A DNA stretch of 64,000 nt. Source: Homarus americanus (taxonomy: Eukaryota > Arthropoda > Malacostraca > Decapoda > Nephropidae). The notes below the pieces were generated by a model. That model saw only the letters and a list, made by a program, of their open reading frames with translations, made no database searches and was not told the origin of the DNA. A program made the translations under genes and the position numbers. Of the stretch, positions 32,195 to 43,082 are shown one piece after another. The DNA is taken from positions 3,418,411 to 3,482,410 of the forward strand of contig NW_024753828.1 in assembly GCF_018991925.1 (NCBI RefSeq), read 5' to 3'. How positions within the stretch are numbered: the stretch's first letter is position 1; every line of letters begins with the position of its first letter.

Positions 32195-32981
32195 AGAACA
32201 TAAGAACATAAGAAAATAAGGAGTCTACAATAGGCCGGTTGGTCTGTGCATGGCAGCTCCTGTCGAGAGTTACTACCACTCTCTATCATCCATGAATCTA
32301 TCTAGCCTCCTTTTGAAACTTTCCAGAGTTCCCGCACTTACTACAAAGTTGCTAAGCTTGTTCCACTCGTCCACCACCCTATTTGTGAACCAGTTCCTTC
32401 CTATCTCCCTCCTAAACCTAAACTCATCCAACTTAAAATCCGTTGCTCCGAGTCCTATCCTGCTCTGATATTATAAGAACTTTATCTATATCCCCTTTAT
32501 TGATTCCTTTCACCCACTTAAATACTTCTGTCATATCTCCCCGCACTCTTCGTCTTTCTAGGGAATGAAAGTTTAGTTTCATTAACCTATCTTGATATGG
32601 AAGGTTTCTAAGTCCCGGAATCATTTTCGTCATTCTTCGCTGCACCAACTCTAGTGAATTGATATCTCTTTCAAGACAAGACTTGACCAACACTGGAGCG
32701 GGTTCAGGTACATTCAGGAGCCGGTGCATACCCAGTACTTGCCAACAGTGCGTGACAGAGACGTGACCGATCGCCCGGGCGGCTAGCGAGCCGATCTTTT
32801 GGTGAAGAAGATAAATGAAAAGGAAAAGTAATCAGAGACGTGACCGATCGCTCAAGCGGCTAGCAAGCCGATCAGTGGCGAAGAGGATAAAAGTAAAAGG
32901 TAAAAGTAAAAAGATATCCAATCTATAATAAAGGCACCAGAACTGAACCGCATAATCGAGGTGCGGCCTGACTAGCGCAAG
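32195..32981 (-). mobile_element. CR1-type LINE copy C, interrupted
   Basis: Minus-strand reading gives LALVRPHLDYAVQFW at about 32980-32930, then, past a 246-bp insertion (32667-32912), NSLELVQRRMTKMIPGLRNL, RRRVRGDMTEVFKW, SEQDRTRSNGF and NRVVDEWNKL, with a stop soon after. The tail at 32195-32215 is CTTATTTTCTTATGTTCTTA-like. The sequence is close to copy D at 57384-58770. Its 5' side ends abruptly at 32981, where the Jockey-like element begins. Confidence 0.85.
32667..32912 (+). mobile_element. Short LINE tail inserted in CR1 copy C, GATATC target duplication
   Basis: A plus-oriented insert encoding SFKTRLDQHWSGFRYIQEPV then TQYLPTVRDRDVTDRPGG and a stop, the same C-terminus as the remnant at 4785-5335. 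It is flanked by GATATC on both sides (32661-32666 and 32913-32918), whereas CR1 copy D has a single GATATCC at this place. The 3' UTR module (GACGTGACCGATCGC, CGGCTAGC.AGCCGATC) is present twice in tandem, and the insert ends in an AAAAGTAAAAGG-type tail. Confidence 0.85.
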
Positions 32982-33141
32982 AAAGGCGGACATTCTCGAG
33001 GCCATTAAACAAAAACAGGTCGATTTAACAAACTGCATCCAAAAGTCATCCGTTGGGATGATAAAAAAATTGAGGAATGGACGCACAGCGAACAAACCAC
33101 GAATCTGAGGGATCCCCCCCAAAAACCAAAAACAAGATACA

Positions 33142-34066
33142 ATGGACTCCCTACGTAAGGCAGTGAAAATAATGCAACATAACGTCCTCCACTGGAGAAC
33201 TAATAAATTCAGTTTGTCCAGCCAATACAACCAAGTTGACGCAGATATTATACTCATAAACTCACACGGCCAAAAGGCGGCTGAGGAACTGAAAATATTT
33301 GGTTACAGGATCCATATAACAAATCTATCAGAGGAGCCAAATGACGGGGTGGCCATCGCCATAAAAAGAGATGTCCACCACAGAATCATAGACGACTTCA
33401 CCTCTGAAACTCTCGCTGTTCAAATCAACTTGACCACAGGGCCAATCATAATAGCCACAACCTACCTCCCACCACTACCTGCCTTACGGGGACTTCCACA
33501 GACTCCTATCATACCACCACCCAACCTACATCATTGGAGACATGAACGCCAGACATCCTCTACTAGATGGTAAGAGGACAACTAACAATGTTGGAAGAGG
33601 CCTCGATGGCTTCATAACAAACAAAAAAGCCCAACTAATAGGCCCGGACTTCCCCACGTTCTACAGTAGGAACTCAGCCACTACTCCAGATATAGCAATA
33701 ACAAACGGCAGAGGCTTCCACAACTATCTCTTTGAACAAGGCCCTGTAACCTCCAGCGACCACCTACCTATAATCATGACCATCTCAGTAACACCAATAA
33801 CTATACCAGCTACACCACGGAGGATCGCCAAGCAGACCGACTGTGAACTATTCAACGAAAAAGCTACAGCCGAACTTGAGGCCAAGGACATGACGATCCT
33901 GCAGACCATAGACAGTCAGCCGGTGAACAAAATAGACGAAGAAATCAACACATGGTGTGAAGCCATAGGAACAGCCTACCAGGAGGCCACACCTCTCAAA
34001 CGCAACAGAACCCTCCCACACCCACAACAGACTCCAGAACTCATAGCCCTCACAAACCAGTTCTAA
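33142..34066 (+). pseudogene. Apurinic-like endonuclease region of the Jockey-like element
   Basis: Landmarks in order: MQHNVLHWRTNK (endonuclease N-terminus), VAIAIKRDV, IIATTYLPP, then after a frameshift near 33475 YIIGDMNARHP (catalytic GDxN), and TSSDHLPIIM (catalytic SDH). The frame continues into a linker to two closely spaced stops, TAA 34064-34066 and TAG 34073-34075. The enzyme would nick target DNA to prime reverse transcription; here it is disrupted by one frameshift, so no full-length product is possible. Confidence 0.85.
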
Positions 34067-34075
34067 CTGCTATAG

Positions 34076-35917
34076 CAGAGAGCCGAAACCCATGGTTGGG
34101 ACATCGTAAGCTACAATACATACAGAGGAATACGGGAGGAAATAAAAACAAGATCTCTGGAACAAAGCAACCTTAAATGGGCCGAAATAGTTGAACAACT
34201 CTCACATACATACAACGATCCAGGAGAGTTCTGGCGTCGAGTTAAGAGATTGAAAGGTTGCAGCCGTAACGAGTCATCATATATAACTGACCACGCAGGA
34301 AGTAAAATATATGACGACCAAGACAAAGAACCCATATTCAGGGACATGTGGAGGAGCATCTTCCGAATCACAAATGAAGAAAACAGGGGATTTGATGGTA
34401 TCCACGAGGAGCTCGTCCTTGATGAACTCCGGGGCCAGACACACCGCACTCAGCCTTCCCCTGAAATCATATGGGAGGATCTGAGAGTGGACAGCCCACT
34501 GTCCAAACCAATCACCTCGGAAGAACTCAACACAGCCATCTCCAATACCAAAAATAAAGCCCCTGGTTATTCAGGCATCACCAAGGAGATCCTCAGCCAC
34601 ATAAACCCGGCCATGGAGATACTGAGAACCACAATGAACGCTTGCCTGACCTCGGGTTACTTCTCAACTAAATTCAAAGAGGCCATTATTACCCTAACAC
34701 CAAAACAAGGAAAGAACCCCGCCGTCCCACTAAACTACAGACCGATCTCCCTCCTCGAAGTACCTGGGAAAATCCTAGAAAAAATCACCAATAACCATCT
34801 GAGAAATCACCTGGAAACAACAAACAGAGTCAACTGCAGACAATTCGGGTTTAGGAAAGGGAAGTCCACCACAACAGCGATAGCCCTAGCATGTGAAAAC
34901 ATAGCCAGAGCCGCGGCGAGTGGTAGACAATGTAATCTAACTCTCCGGGATGTAGCGAAGGCGTTTGACAAAGTCAGGCATGACTGTCTAAAATATAAGA
35001 TCCTCCAACTCGGACTTCCCACCAACATTGAAAAGTTGCTTTGCAACTTTCTTGACGGCAGAAATGCCAGACTGAGGGTAGGACAACACAGAGGAGAGAC
35101 CTTCCCACTCATGAGCGGAGTCCCTCAGGGGAGCGTCCTCTCCCCCACCCTATATATTATCTACACAAGTGACACCCCGCCTCCCACTAAAATAGGTAAA
35201 GAAGATATTATGCATGCAGACGACATCACTCAAATAACAACACATCAAGGAAAATCGCGAGCGTTACAGGCCGACAACACCAGGCGGGAATTAGAAAGGG
35301 TAAATAATTACGAAAAACAATGGAAAATCCAAACCAGTCTCCCGAAATTCACAGTGATACCCTTATGCAGAAGGAAAACCCATCCACTAGTAACCAATAA
35401 TACCCAGATAGAATACAAAAGCAGAGGCACCCTCCTGGGCCTGCATATATCCACGACAGGTTATTCCCATCATGTCCACACTAGGAAGGAAAAGGCAAGA
35501 AGAGAGCTGAGAAAACTATACCGCTTTAAAGCGCTTCCTGAGAAAATAAAACTCCGCCTGGTGACATCATTTATCACACCGATATTAACTTACCCAGCAG
35601 TACCTCTTCATACTATGAGCACCACTCAAATATTAAAATTACAGGTAGTCCAAAATGAAGCCCTAAGATTCGTCACAGGTGAAAGATGCCCCTTCACCAG
35701 AACCACAGCCGAGATACACAGAGACCTGAGAATAAAACCCATCAACCAGCAGCTGCACACCCTGGCCAGCAGAATCTGGTAAAAGATAGAACGATCAGAG
35801 CAAGAATTCCTTCAAAGACTCCCACCAGATAACGACAATAACCATACATGGTTCCCAAAAAGTTACCAAATCTCAAAAGGTCCATTACCACCCCAGATCT
35901 ACACGGCCAGGCAATAG
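34076..35917 (+). pseudogene. Reverse transcriptase region of the Jockey-like element
   Basis: In the same frame as the second half of the endonuclease but after two stops, the frame runs QRAETHGWDIVSYN..., then NKAPGYSGITKEIL, NYRPISLLEVPGKILEK, CRQFGFRKGKSTT, DVAKAFDKVRHD (motif A), SGVPQGSVLSPTLYIIYTSD (motif B), MHADDITQI (motif C, His in place of the usual Tyr or Phe), and the C-terminal LVTSFITPILTYPAVPLH with LQVVQNEALRFVTG. A TAA at 35780-35782 ends the visible 510-codon frame. The second copy has CAA here, and the reading frame continues KIERSEQEF...IYTARQ to a TAG at 35915-35917. Catalytic aspartates are retained, but the stops make it a pseudogene. Confidence 0.9.
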
Positions 35918-36189
35918 ACAACCTCCCTAGACCAGCATCCGCCAGTAGGGTCGGCGGAATATGAAATAAGGCCCTTAAAACACCCATATATGGGACAGGG
36001 TAGGATGTCTAGTGCCTGTACCGACAGACAATAACTAACCCATGACACAACCCTAACACACCATTAGCTTAGCTAGGCGGTCAGCTCGCCCTCTCTTACC
36101 TCCTCCTAAATTTCTTCAATTTCTGAACTATAACTTCCTTCCCCCACCTCTAATCTTCTTTCACCCCTTCTTTCTCTACAAAAAAAAAA

Positions 36190-36789
36190 GCTTACACCAA
36201 GGGGAGACTCAGGGAAGCTGGTTAGGGGGACTAAGATATCAATACTTCACAGAGGGGAAATATAGGATAGTTATTATATATATGACTCACCGTATTACTG
36301 TATAATACCAAGACAATTATAACACATCACTCTTTCTCAAGAGGGGACGGATGAATTAGGACTCTTATTAACGGTAACTGTATTTATTGAATTAGGGTTT
36401 AACAGCTATACTTCAAAATAATAAACCTATGTTCCTAGCTAGTTAAACGGGGACCACGTATCTCACAACAAATGGGAACCTAAGGATTTACCAAATAGAA
36501 TACACCAAAATACCTGCCATGTCGTCACTACAGACGTCCCACACCTCCCTACACAAAATTCCAACACAGACTCTGCTATTCAAACTGTGACAGCCTACAA
36601 AAGGACGCCACAACTTTCATGATGTCACGCCTCATACGCTTTCTCATTGGCCTAAGACAGGCCTAAGGTCTTCATACTATTGGCTTAAAATTGACGGGAA
36701 CTCTCAAGTGGCGGCAAACTCATGACATTGTTACCGGTGGGCTAATCCCCGCAAAAATAAAATAAAATACTTTTTACTTTACAAAAATG
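36190..36789. other. No recognised gene; possible element interior
   Basis: A mixed stretch between the Jockey-like poly(A) and the hAT-like right end. It has AATAAA on the minus strand near 36383 and a CCAAT box (CTCATTGGCC, 36643-36652) but no frame of note. It may be old transposon interior or an LTR-like promoter sequence. Confidence 0.35.
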
Positions 36790-36880
36790 CCTGAGTACAA
36801 TACTGCATTAAAGAAAAAATATTGGAATTTTCTGGTGAAAAGGGGGTCCGGTCCCCAGGACCCCCCTGGATCCGCCTTTG
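36790..36880 (-). mobile_element. hAT-like transposon right end
   Basis: Ends CCTGGATCCGCCTTTG, complementary to the left end at 31589, with GGGGGTCCGGTCCCCAGGAC just inside. If the two ends belong together, the element would now span 5.3 kb and contain the nested LINEs. Confidence 0.45.
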
Positions 36881-37344
36881 TTTCTATAACTCCTTCAACC
36901 TAAGTACAATATATTTAATATATTGATTAAGGTCTCTTAATCTTTGAGCACGATGAATTAGTCCCTTGAGTATGATGTCATAATACTTTGAGTACTGTAA
37001 TGAGACAAAACTCACAAGATAATATTACATACAGGTAGAATATTTATAGTAGAAGGAATGTAAAGAGAGGAAGCTTTTGGTAGCATGACCGGGATGTTAT
37101 CTACACTGCGTCAATACACTTATCTTATCTCATATGTCAATACACATATATTAGTATCACGTAGTTCTTAAGGGACAACTTGTTAAACACCTCTTCGATA
37201 CAACTATTTATTAATTCACTCAACGACACGGACACATCAATATCAATATTATATCAGAGTTCTTAGTACATTATTTTTACGTTACTCGACACGGACTCGG
37301 ACACAAACATGAAAGGAATACACTTCCCACAGTAGGCAACTCAC
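36881..37344. other. No supported feature
   Basis: AT-rich DNA. If the promoter candidate upstream is real, this is its first intron (minus strand), starting with GTGAGT at 37344. Confidence 0.4.
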
Positions 37345-37594
37345 CCTAGGGATAGTTCTGACAAGACTCACAATTGACCTGACGGAGGCCCAGTGGGTGC
37401 TGGCTGGGCTGCCTCCTATGGGTGACTCTGCTTAGCTGGTGACGCCAGGGGGTCTGGTCGGGAAGTCCCCCTCCCGACCTGAGGGGAGGACGAGCGTGAC
37501 TCTGTGCGAGTGAACAGAATGATGACCCGAACGGGAGAATCAGAATGACCAGAGTGACAGAATGACAATCAGCCGAATGACCTGAATGAGGAAT
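37345..37594 (-). other. Candidate non-coding first exon (ATG-free leader) with splice donor
   Basis: Minus-strand transcript predicted to start at the CA of GGCATTCC (about 37594), 32 bp downstream of a TATA box. The 250-nt leader contains no ATG, is GC-richer than its surroundings, begins with repeated GTCATTC/GGTCATTC motifs, and ends CCTAGG|GTGAGTTG, a near-consensus donor. ATG-free leaders of this length are unusual by chance and suggest a 5' UTR exon or an LTR leader. The downstream coding exon is not identified. Confidence 0.4.
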
Positions 37595-37620
37595 GCCCTC
37601 GTGGGAAGGACTGCAGGTCC

Positions 37621-37626
37621 TTTATA
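37621..37626 (-). promoter_or_regulatory. TATA box (CATATAAAGG)
   Basis: TATAAA on the minus strand, in GGGCCCATATAAAGGACC, 32 bp upstream of an initiator-like GCATTC. Confidence 0.45.
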
Positions 37627-37639
37627 TGGGCCCTCAACA

Positions 37640-38305
37640 GCCGGAGTTTGACCTCTGCCAATTAACACTAAACTGGTTAGATCTGGACAGCTGTGTTCAG
37701 GTGTGGTCATGCCCAGGTGTGTCTTGGAGGTGTGGTTGTAGGTCAAGTCCCCCGCTAACTCAAATCATTAGCAGACGAGGTCAGATCCCTTGGGTCCCGA
37801 CCCAAGGTGTGTCAACCTGGTATGTGGTGGTACCACGAGGTCTATACACTTACTGTTATATGTGTTGTAATTCTCTGGGCTGTAAGCTATGGTCTTGATA
37901 TTCATTCATTACAGTACGATGATCTATTATTTCCTTTCAGTATAATGATTTATGATGGTGGAGGTGGTGATGGAGATAGTAGTGGTGGTGGAGGGAGGTG
38001 GTAATGGGGAGAGAGGAGGAGGACAGGTGGTGAACAAGAAGACAAGGAGCAGGAGGTGAAGGAAGAAGATGTGGAAAGACGGAGAAAAGGAAAAGAAGAC
38101 GAGTAGCAGGAGGAGGATGAGGCGGTGGAGGTGGTAGAACGTGGAGGAGGAGGTGAAGGACTTACAGGTAGGAGCTTTAAGTAAACAAACTGGGCCCTGC
38201 AGTGTGTGTGTGAGCCTCGTTGCCATAGATGGTCAACTCCCTTGTGCTGTTGACACCAAGTCTGCTGCTCTGATGGACACCAAGGCCGCTGCCAGTCCTC
38301 CTTTC
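37640..38305. other. No supported gene; purine-rich stretch
   Basis: GGTGGA/GGAGGA-rich DNA at 37955-38165; the antisense frames are low-complexity. Confidence 0.4.
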
Positions 38306-38314
38306 TATTTTGTC

Positions 38315-38317
<3 letters not shown>

Positions 38318-38378
<61 letters not shown>
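38318..38378 (+). repeat. (GA)n microsatellite
   Basis: About 30 GA units. Confidence 0.95.
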
Positions 38379-38380
<2 letters not shown>

Positions 38381-38734
38381 AGCAGGAATACCAGACAGTA
38401 TATATTGTAAACTCTTTCTCCCGTTTTCTCCATATTCCCAAAAGAATATTTCCACATTTTCTGTCAACATACACAAATAATCCCAAATATTCTCACACCA
38501 TAAACGAATATTTCCAGATTTTTTTCCATGCCATTGCCAGACAAGGTAAATCTGCCCTACTTATCACCATTTTACCGCCAAAGAGAGGTCGCTTTAACCC
38601 AGATTTACACACACCCTCGGCATCAGTTTCGCGCGATGTTTGTCTTGGTGTGAGTCATTGTTGATGTTTGAGGTTAGAGTCCCTTAGTCCCAGGATCACA
38701 GATGGTCGTAAGATGAATGCCTCGTACCATAAGA

Positions 38735-38920
38735 TTATACCTGATTGGTTGATACAAGGTGGGAATATGTAAGATTATATGTGATTGGTTAACTTTCAGA
38801 GGTGAAGATATAATAACATACCTGATTGGTTGACATAAAGAAGTGAAGTTATAAAAATGTACATGATTGGTTGACTTAAACAGATCTGAAGATAAAAGAA
38901 CATACCTGATAGGCTGACTT
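38735..38920 (+). repeat. 41-bp minisatellite, five units with GATTGGTT
   Basis: GATTGGTT (or GATAGGCT in the last unit) occurs at 38743, 38783, 38824, 38865 and 38908, at 40, 41, 41 and 43 bp spacing, usually as ACCTGATTGGTTGACTT. Each core contains ATTGG, the inverted CCAAT box. Confidence 0.85.
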
Positions 38921-39315
38921 TAATTAAAACACGTAAATAACCATAAAATAACACTTAAAATCTCCCTTAACTAGAAACATTCACTTAAAACACCTGCTCA
39001 AATTAATACACAGATTGTTTTTAAGTTTGTTTCATATGTTTGTGTCAGACAATATGACACAACGGACTAAGGATTTTGACAACCCTACCGAGACAACAGG
39101 AGTCACAGTGTTCATTCTGAAATTGATCGATCACTCTCTGTATAGATACTTTTTTTCCCTTGTGTACATTACGAGTGATATTCTTTATATGAACTTTTAG
39201 GAAACTTGACCTTGTTATTTCCTCTATGTTATTGTTCATACTTTTGTTTTGATAATTTCTTGGTATTCATGTATTTCTTTTATTGTGTTTTGTTAAATTA
39301 TTCGGTCTATCTATC
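38921..39315. other. No supported feature
   Basis: AT-rich; opposed frames of 61-64 codons without motifs. Confidence 0.4.
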
Positions 39316-39320
39316 TACAG

Positions 39321-39391
<71 letters not shown>

Positions 39392-39617
39392 GTCTGTCTG
39401 TCTCGCTCTGGCTTACTTAACCTGCATGTGTTGACGTTTATCTTGGGCTTAAGTCAACATAAAGGCTTTCACCTATGTCCCAACCAACTATCTGCTTCCC
39501 TCTCACTTCACCTTGCATGCCTTTTCTCTCTCTCTCTCTCTCTCTCTGCCTACCTACTGTGCATCACCAGGACTCCTTGCTGTCGACTAATTAACCTACT
39601 ACTACTACTACTACTAC
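39316..39617 (+). repeat. (CT)n, (TGTC)n and (TAC)n microsatellites
   Basis: (CT)n at 39318-39391, TGTC at 39391-39403, (CT)n at 39525-39547 and (TAC)n at 39596-39617. The 150-codon frame across them is a repeat translation. Confidence 0.9.
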
Positions 39618-40110
39618 TTCTACAAAAGTCTTCTCTACACCCGTTCCATCACCCCTAAGCCTCTCTAAAGCCACTGTTTACGTCACTCCTCCGTTATGAA
39701 CAAGCCACATCGAAATTTTATCTGAATGAATTCGCTGGGTTACTCCCCCCACCCACCCCATCCATCCACTACTCAGTTTATTTTCATTCACAACTTTCTA
39801 TTTAGCGATTGTCTAAATGAATGAATCAGTCAGTTTAGGATCGATCCGTAATGTGTGATTGTATTTGTCAGAAATTTGCATGGGATTACGTGGAGAAGAG
39901 CCACTGCAGTTTATTTCACCTGATGGTTTAATACCTTAACGTTACCTATGGGGTTAGATTAGAGATAAATTAAGATTGTGGGTTAGGTTAGGTTAGGTTA
40001 GAGTAGGTTAAGTAAGCATTAAAATAGTCAATCTTAAGGTAAAATAATCAGGGAAATTAATTAATCTTCGTATAATCTCATTTATTTTATATAAACACCA
40101 GTGAAGAATT
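39618..40110. other. No supported gene; TTAGG-like run
   Basis: GGTTAGGTTAGGTTAGG at 39982-40000. The segment 39917-39950 (TTTCACCTGATGGTTTAATA, CCTTAACGTTACC) repeats a motif seen beside other TTAGG blocks. Confidence 0.5.
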
Positions 40111-40111
40111 A

Positions 40112-40500
40112 CAACAGAGGCCTAACCAAACCTAACCAAACCTAACCAAACCAAACCAAACCTAACCAAACCTAACCAAACCTAACCAAACCTAACCAAA
40201 CCTAACCAAACCTAACCTAACCTAACCAAACCAAACCTAACCAAACCTAACCAAACCAAACCAAACCAAACCAAACCAAACCAAACCAAACCAAACCAAA
40301 CCAAACCAAACCAAACCAAACCAAACCTAACCTAACCTAACCAAACCTAACCTAACCAAACCCTAACCAAACCCTACCAAACCTAACCAAACAACCAAAC
40401 AACCTAGCCAAACCAAACCAAACCTCCAAACCTAACCAAACCAAACCTAACCAAACCTAACCTAACCTAACCAAACCTAACAAACCAAACCAAACCAAAC
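40112..40500 (+). repeat. Telomere-like (CCTAA/CCAAA)n block
   Basis: Nearly 390 bp of CCTAACCAAA, CCTAA and CCAAA units, related to the arthropod telomere repeat (CCTAA)n but with a T-to-A variant pentamer. It lies immediately before the 25-bp satellite. Confidence 0.9.
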
Positions 40501-40630
40501 ATACAATAAAAAAAGGTGTAAATGAGTCACTTTGAGGTGTGTGGTTTGGAGGACAGATTGAAACCGTATATTTAGATAACAAACTATAGTCACAGGCTGA
40601 ACAATAACAACAATACTGATATGATTATGT

Positions 40631-42020
40631 ACCTTTGTAACTGGTTGAACGCACCTTTTGTAAGTGTGGTTGAACGCACCTTTTGTAAGTGTGGTTGAAC
40701 GCACCTTTGTAAGTGTGGTTGAACGCACCTTTTGTAAGTGTGGTTGAACGCACCTTTTGAAGTGTGGTTGAATGCACCTTTGTAACTGGTTGAACGCACC
40801 TTTTGTAAGTGTGGTTGAACGCACCTTTGCTAAGTGTGGTTGAATGCCTTTTTGTAACTGGTTGAACGCACCTTTATGAAGTGTGGTTGAACACCTTTTG
40901 TAAATGTGGTTGAATGCACCTTTTGTAAGTGTGGTTGAACGCACCTTTATGGTGTGGTTGAACGCACCTTTTGTAAGTGTGGTTGAATGCACCTTTTGTA
41001 ACTGGTTGAACGCACCTTTTGTAAGTGGTTAAACGCACCTTTGTAAGTGTGGTTGAATGCACCTTTGTAAGTGTGGTTGAACGCACCTTTTGTAAGTGTG
41101 GTTGAACCCCTTTGTAAAGTGTGGTTGAACGCACCTTTTGTAAGTGTGGTTGAACGCACCTTTTGTAACTGGTTGAACGCACCTTTGTAAGTGTGGTTGA
41201 ACGCACCTTTTGTAAGTGTGGTTGAACGCACCTTTAAGTGTGGTTGAACGCACCTTTTAGTAAGTGTGGTTGAACGCACCTTTTTTGAAGTAGTGGTTGA
41301 ACGCACCTTTGTAAGTATGGTTGACACCTTTTGTAAGTGTGGTTGAACGCACCTTTTTTGTAAGTGTGGTTGAACGCACCTTTTGTAAATGTGGTTGACA
41401 CCTTTTGTAAGTGTGGTTGAACGCACCTTTTGTAAGTGGTTGAACGCACCTTTGTAAGTGTGGTTGAACGCACCTTTTGTAAGTGTGGTTAGACGCACCT
41501 TTTGTAAGTGTGGTTGAATGCACCTTTTGTAAGTGTGGTTGGACGCACCTTTGTAAGTGTGGTTGAATGCACCTTTTGTAACTGGTTAAACGCACCTTTT
41601 GTAACTGGTTGAACGCACCTTTTGTAAGTGTGGTTGAACGCACCTTTGTAAGTGTGGTTGAACGAACCTTTTGTAACTGGTTGAACGCACCTTTTGTAAG
41701 TGTGGTTGAACACCTTTGTAAAGTGTGGTTGAACGCACCTTTTGTAGTGTGGTTGAATGCACCTTTGTAACTGGTTGAACGCACCTTTTGTAAGTGTGGT
41801 TGAATGCACCTTTGTAAGTGTGGTTGACACCTTTGTAAGTGTGGTTGAATGCACCTTTGTAACTGGTTGAACGCACCTTTTGTAACTGGTTGAACGCACC
41901 TTTTGTAAGTGTGGTTGAACGCACCTTTGTAGTGTGGTTAGACGCACCTTTTGTAAGTGTGGTTGAATGCTTTTGTAACTGGTTGAACGCACCTTTTGTA
42001 ACTGGTTAAACGCACCTTTT
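40631..42020 (-). repeat. 25-bp satellite (GTTGAACGCACCTTTTGTAA)
   Basis: About 55 units of GGTTGAACGCACCTTTTGTA plus AGTGT, with variants of 20-26 bp; a common variant has AAC in place of AAGTGT. A 25-bp unit shifts frame each copy, so all minus frames up to 183 codons (GAFNHTYKRCVQPHLQKVRS) are repeat translations; three units restore frame, giving a 25-residue pseudo-repeat. Confidence 0.95.
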
Positions 42021-42099
42021 TGAGTGTGTCTCAGGGTCATCAGGGTATGTTTTGCTCACCAAGTCATGATTTCCCTTTCAAGAAGCGTTACCTCCAGGA

Positions 42100-42126
42100 G
42101 AGAGAGAGAATAGCGCAGACAAAATA

Positions 42127-42159
<33 letters not shown>

Positions 42160-42361
42160 GAGGCAAAGATGAAAACCTGAACATTGACTGGAACTTCCAT
42201 GTAACCTAAACTAACCAAACCAAATCTAATCTAACCTAACCTAACCTAACCTAACCAAACCTAACCAAACCAACCAAACCTAACCAAACTAACCTAACTA
42301 ACCTAACCTAACCTAACCTAACCTAACCTAACCTAACCTAATCTAACCTAACCTAACCTAA
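42100..42361 (+). repeat. (GA)n, (ACAG)n and telomere-like (CCTAA)n
   Basis: GA/CAGA tracts at 42099-42160, then CCTAACCAAA and (CCTAA)n at 42205-42361, the second telomere-like flank of the 25-bp satellite. Confidence 0.9.
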
Positions 42362-42398
42362 TGCATGGTAAGTATAAGGAACAAGATAGATGGTGGGG

Positions 42399-42402
<4 letters not shown>

Positions 42403-42488
<86 letters not shown>
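42403..42488 (+). repeat. (CA)n microsatellite
   Basis: About 43 uninterrupted CA units. Confidence 0.95.
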
Positions 42489-42489
<1 letters not shown>

Positions 42490-42669
42490 GGTAAACAAGA
42501 CATGTACACACCGGCGTACGTGTTGTTTACCTGTTTGCTCCTCTTATCCTTCAATTATACGCTGAGGAGAGTCCACAAGCCACGAAAGGAAGAGAGTGTG
42601 TATACGTGCTGAAGTACTGTATTCAGAACAGCTTCACTCAGCCCATATTATGACTGTAGAGGAGAATAT

Positions 42670-42875
42670 AATGTGGGGAGGAGGTGGGGGTAAGTAGGGG
42701 AGGTGGGGGTATGTAGAGAGGTGGGGGTGAAGTAGGGGGGAGGAGGTGGGGGGTAAGTGGGGGGAGGTGGTGGGGGGGTAAGAATGAAGGTGGGAGGTGG
42801 GGGTGTAAGTGAGGTGGGGGTGAAGTAGAGGGGAGGAGGAGGTGGGGGTGAAAGAGTAGAGGTGGTGGGGGAGTG
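42670..42875 (+). repeat. G-rich degenerate minisatellite
   Basis: Irregular GGAGGTGGGGGTAAGTAG-type repeats, many runs of four or more G on the plus strand; compatible with G-quadruplex formation. Confidence 0.75.
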
Positions 42876-43082
42876 GTGTGGGTACGTCAAGAGTATGGCA
42901 CTGGTTTGGCACTCCTACACGCTCATTATTACTCCTCAGTATAGGACAGTTACCACCACTACAACTATTACTACTATAATCATTACATTAAGTTATATAA
43001 AAAAAAAAACATTATACTTGCACCATGTTTAGAGTTGATTGATTACACTGTATCTCATCTGATGGGTCGTGCCGGAGTTACT
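42876..43082. other. No supported feature
   Basis: AT-rich spacer with an A-run near 43000. Confidence 0.4.

Larger units (their letters stand above)
32981..36189 (+). mobile_element. Jockey-like non-LTR retrotransposon, 3.2 kb, 5'-truncated and broken
   Basis: It starts within a likely ORF1 tail (frame ADILEAIKQKQVDLTNCIQK...KPRI then TGA at about 33106), then carries the endonuclease and reverse transcriptase frame from ATG 33142, a 3' UTR and a poly(A) of ten (36180-36189). The 5' boundary abuts CR1 copy C at 32981. A second 3'-end copy lies at 26362-26806. The order ORF1, EN-RT, 3' UTR, poly(A) is that of Jockey-superfamily LINEs. Confidence 0.85.

Noticed and set aside
36190..37800. Possible LTR retrotransposon around the promoter candidate
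   Set aside because: I could not find a paired LTR, primer-binding site or polymerase frame; kept only as an alternative explanation.
40477..42040. Many minus-strand frames of 70-183 codons
   Set aside because: Translations of the 25-bp satellite; every frame gives the same cyclic peptides.
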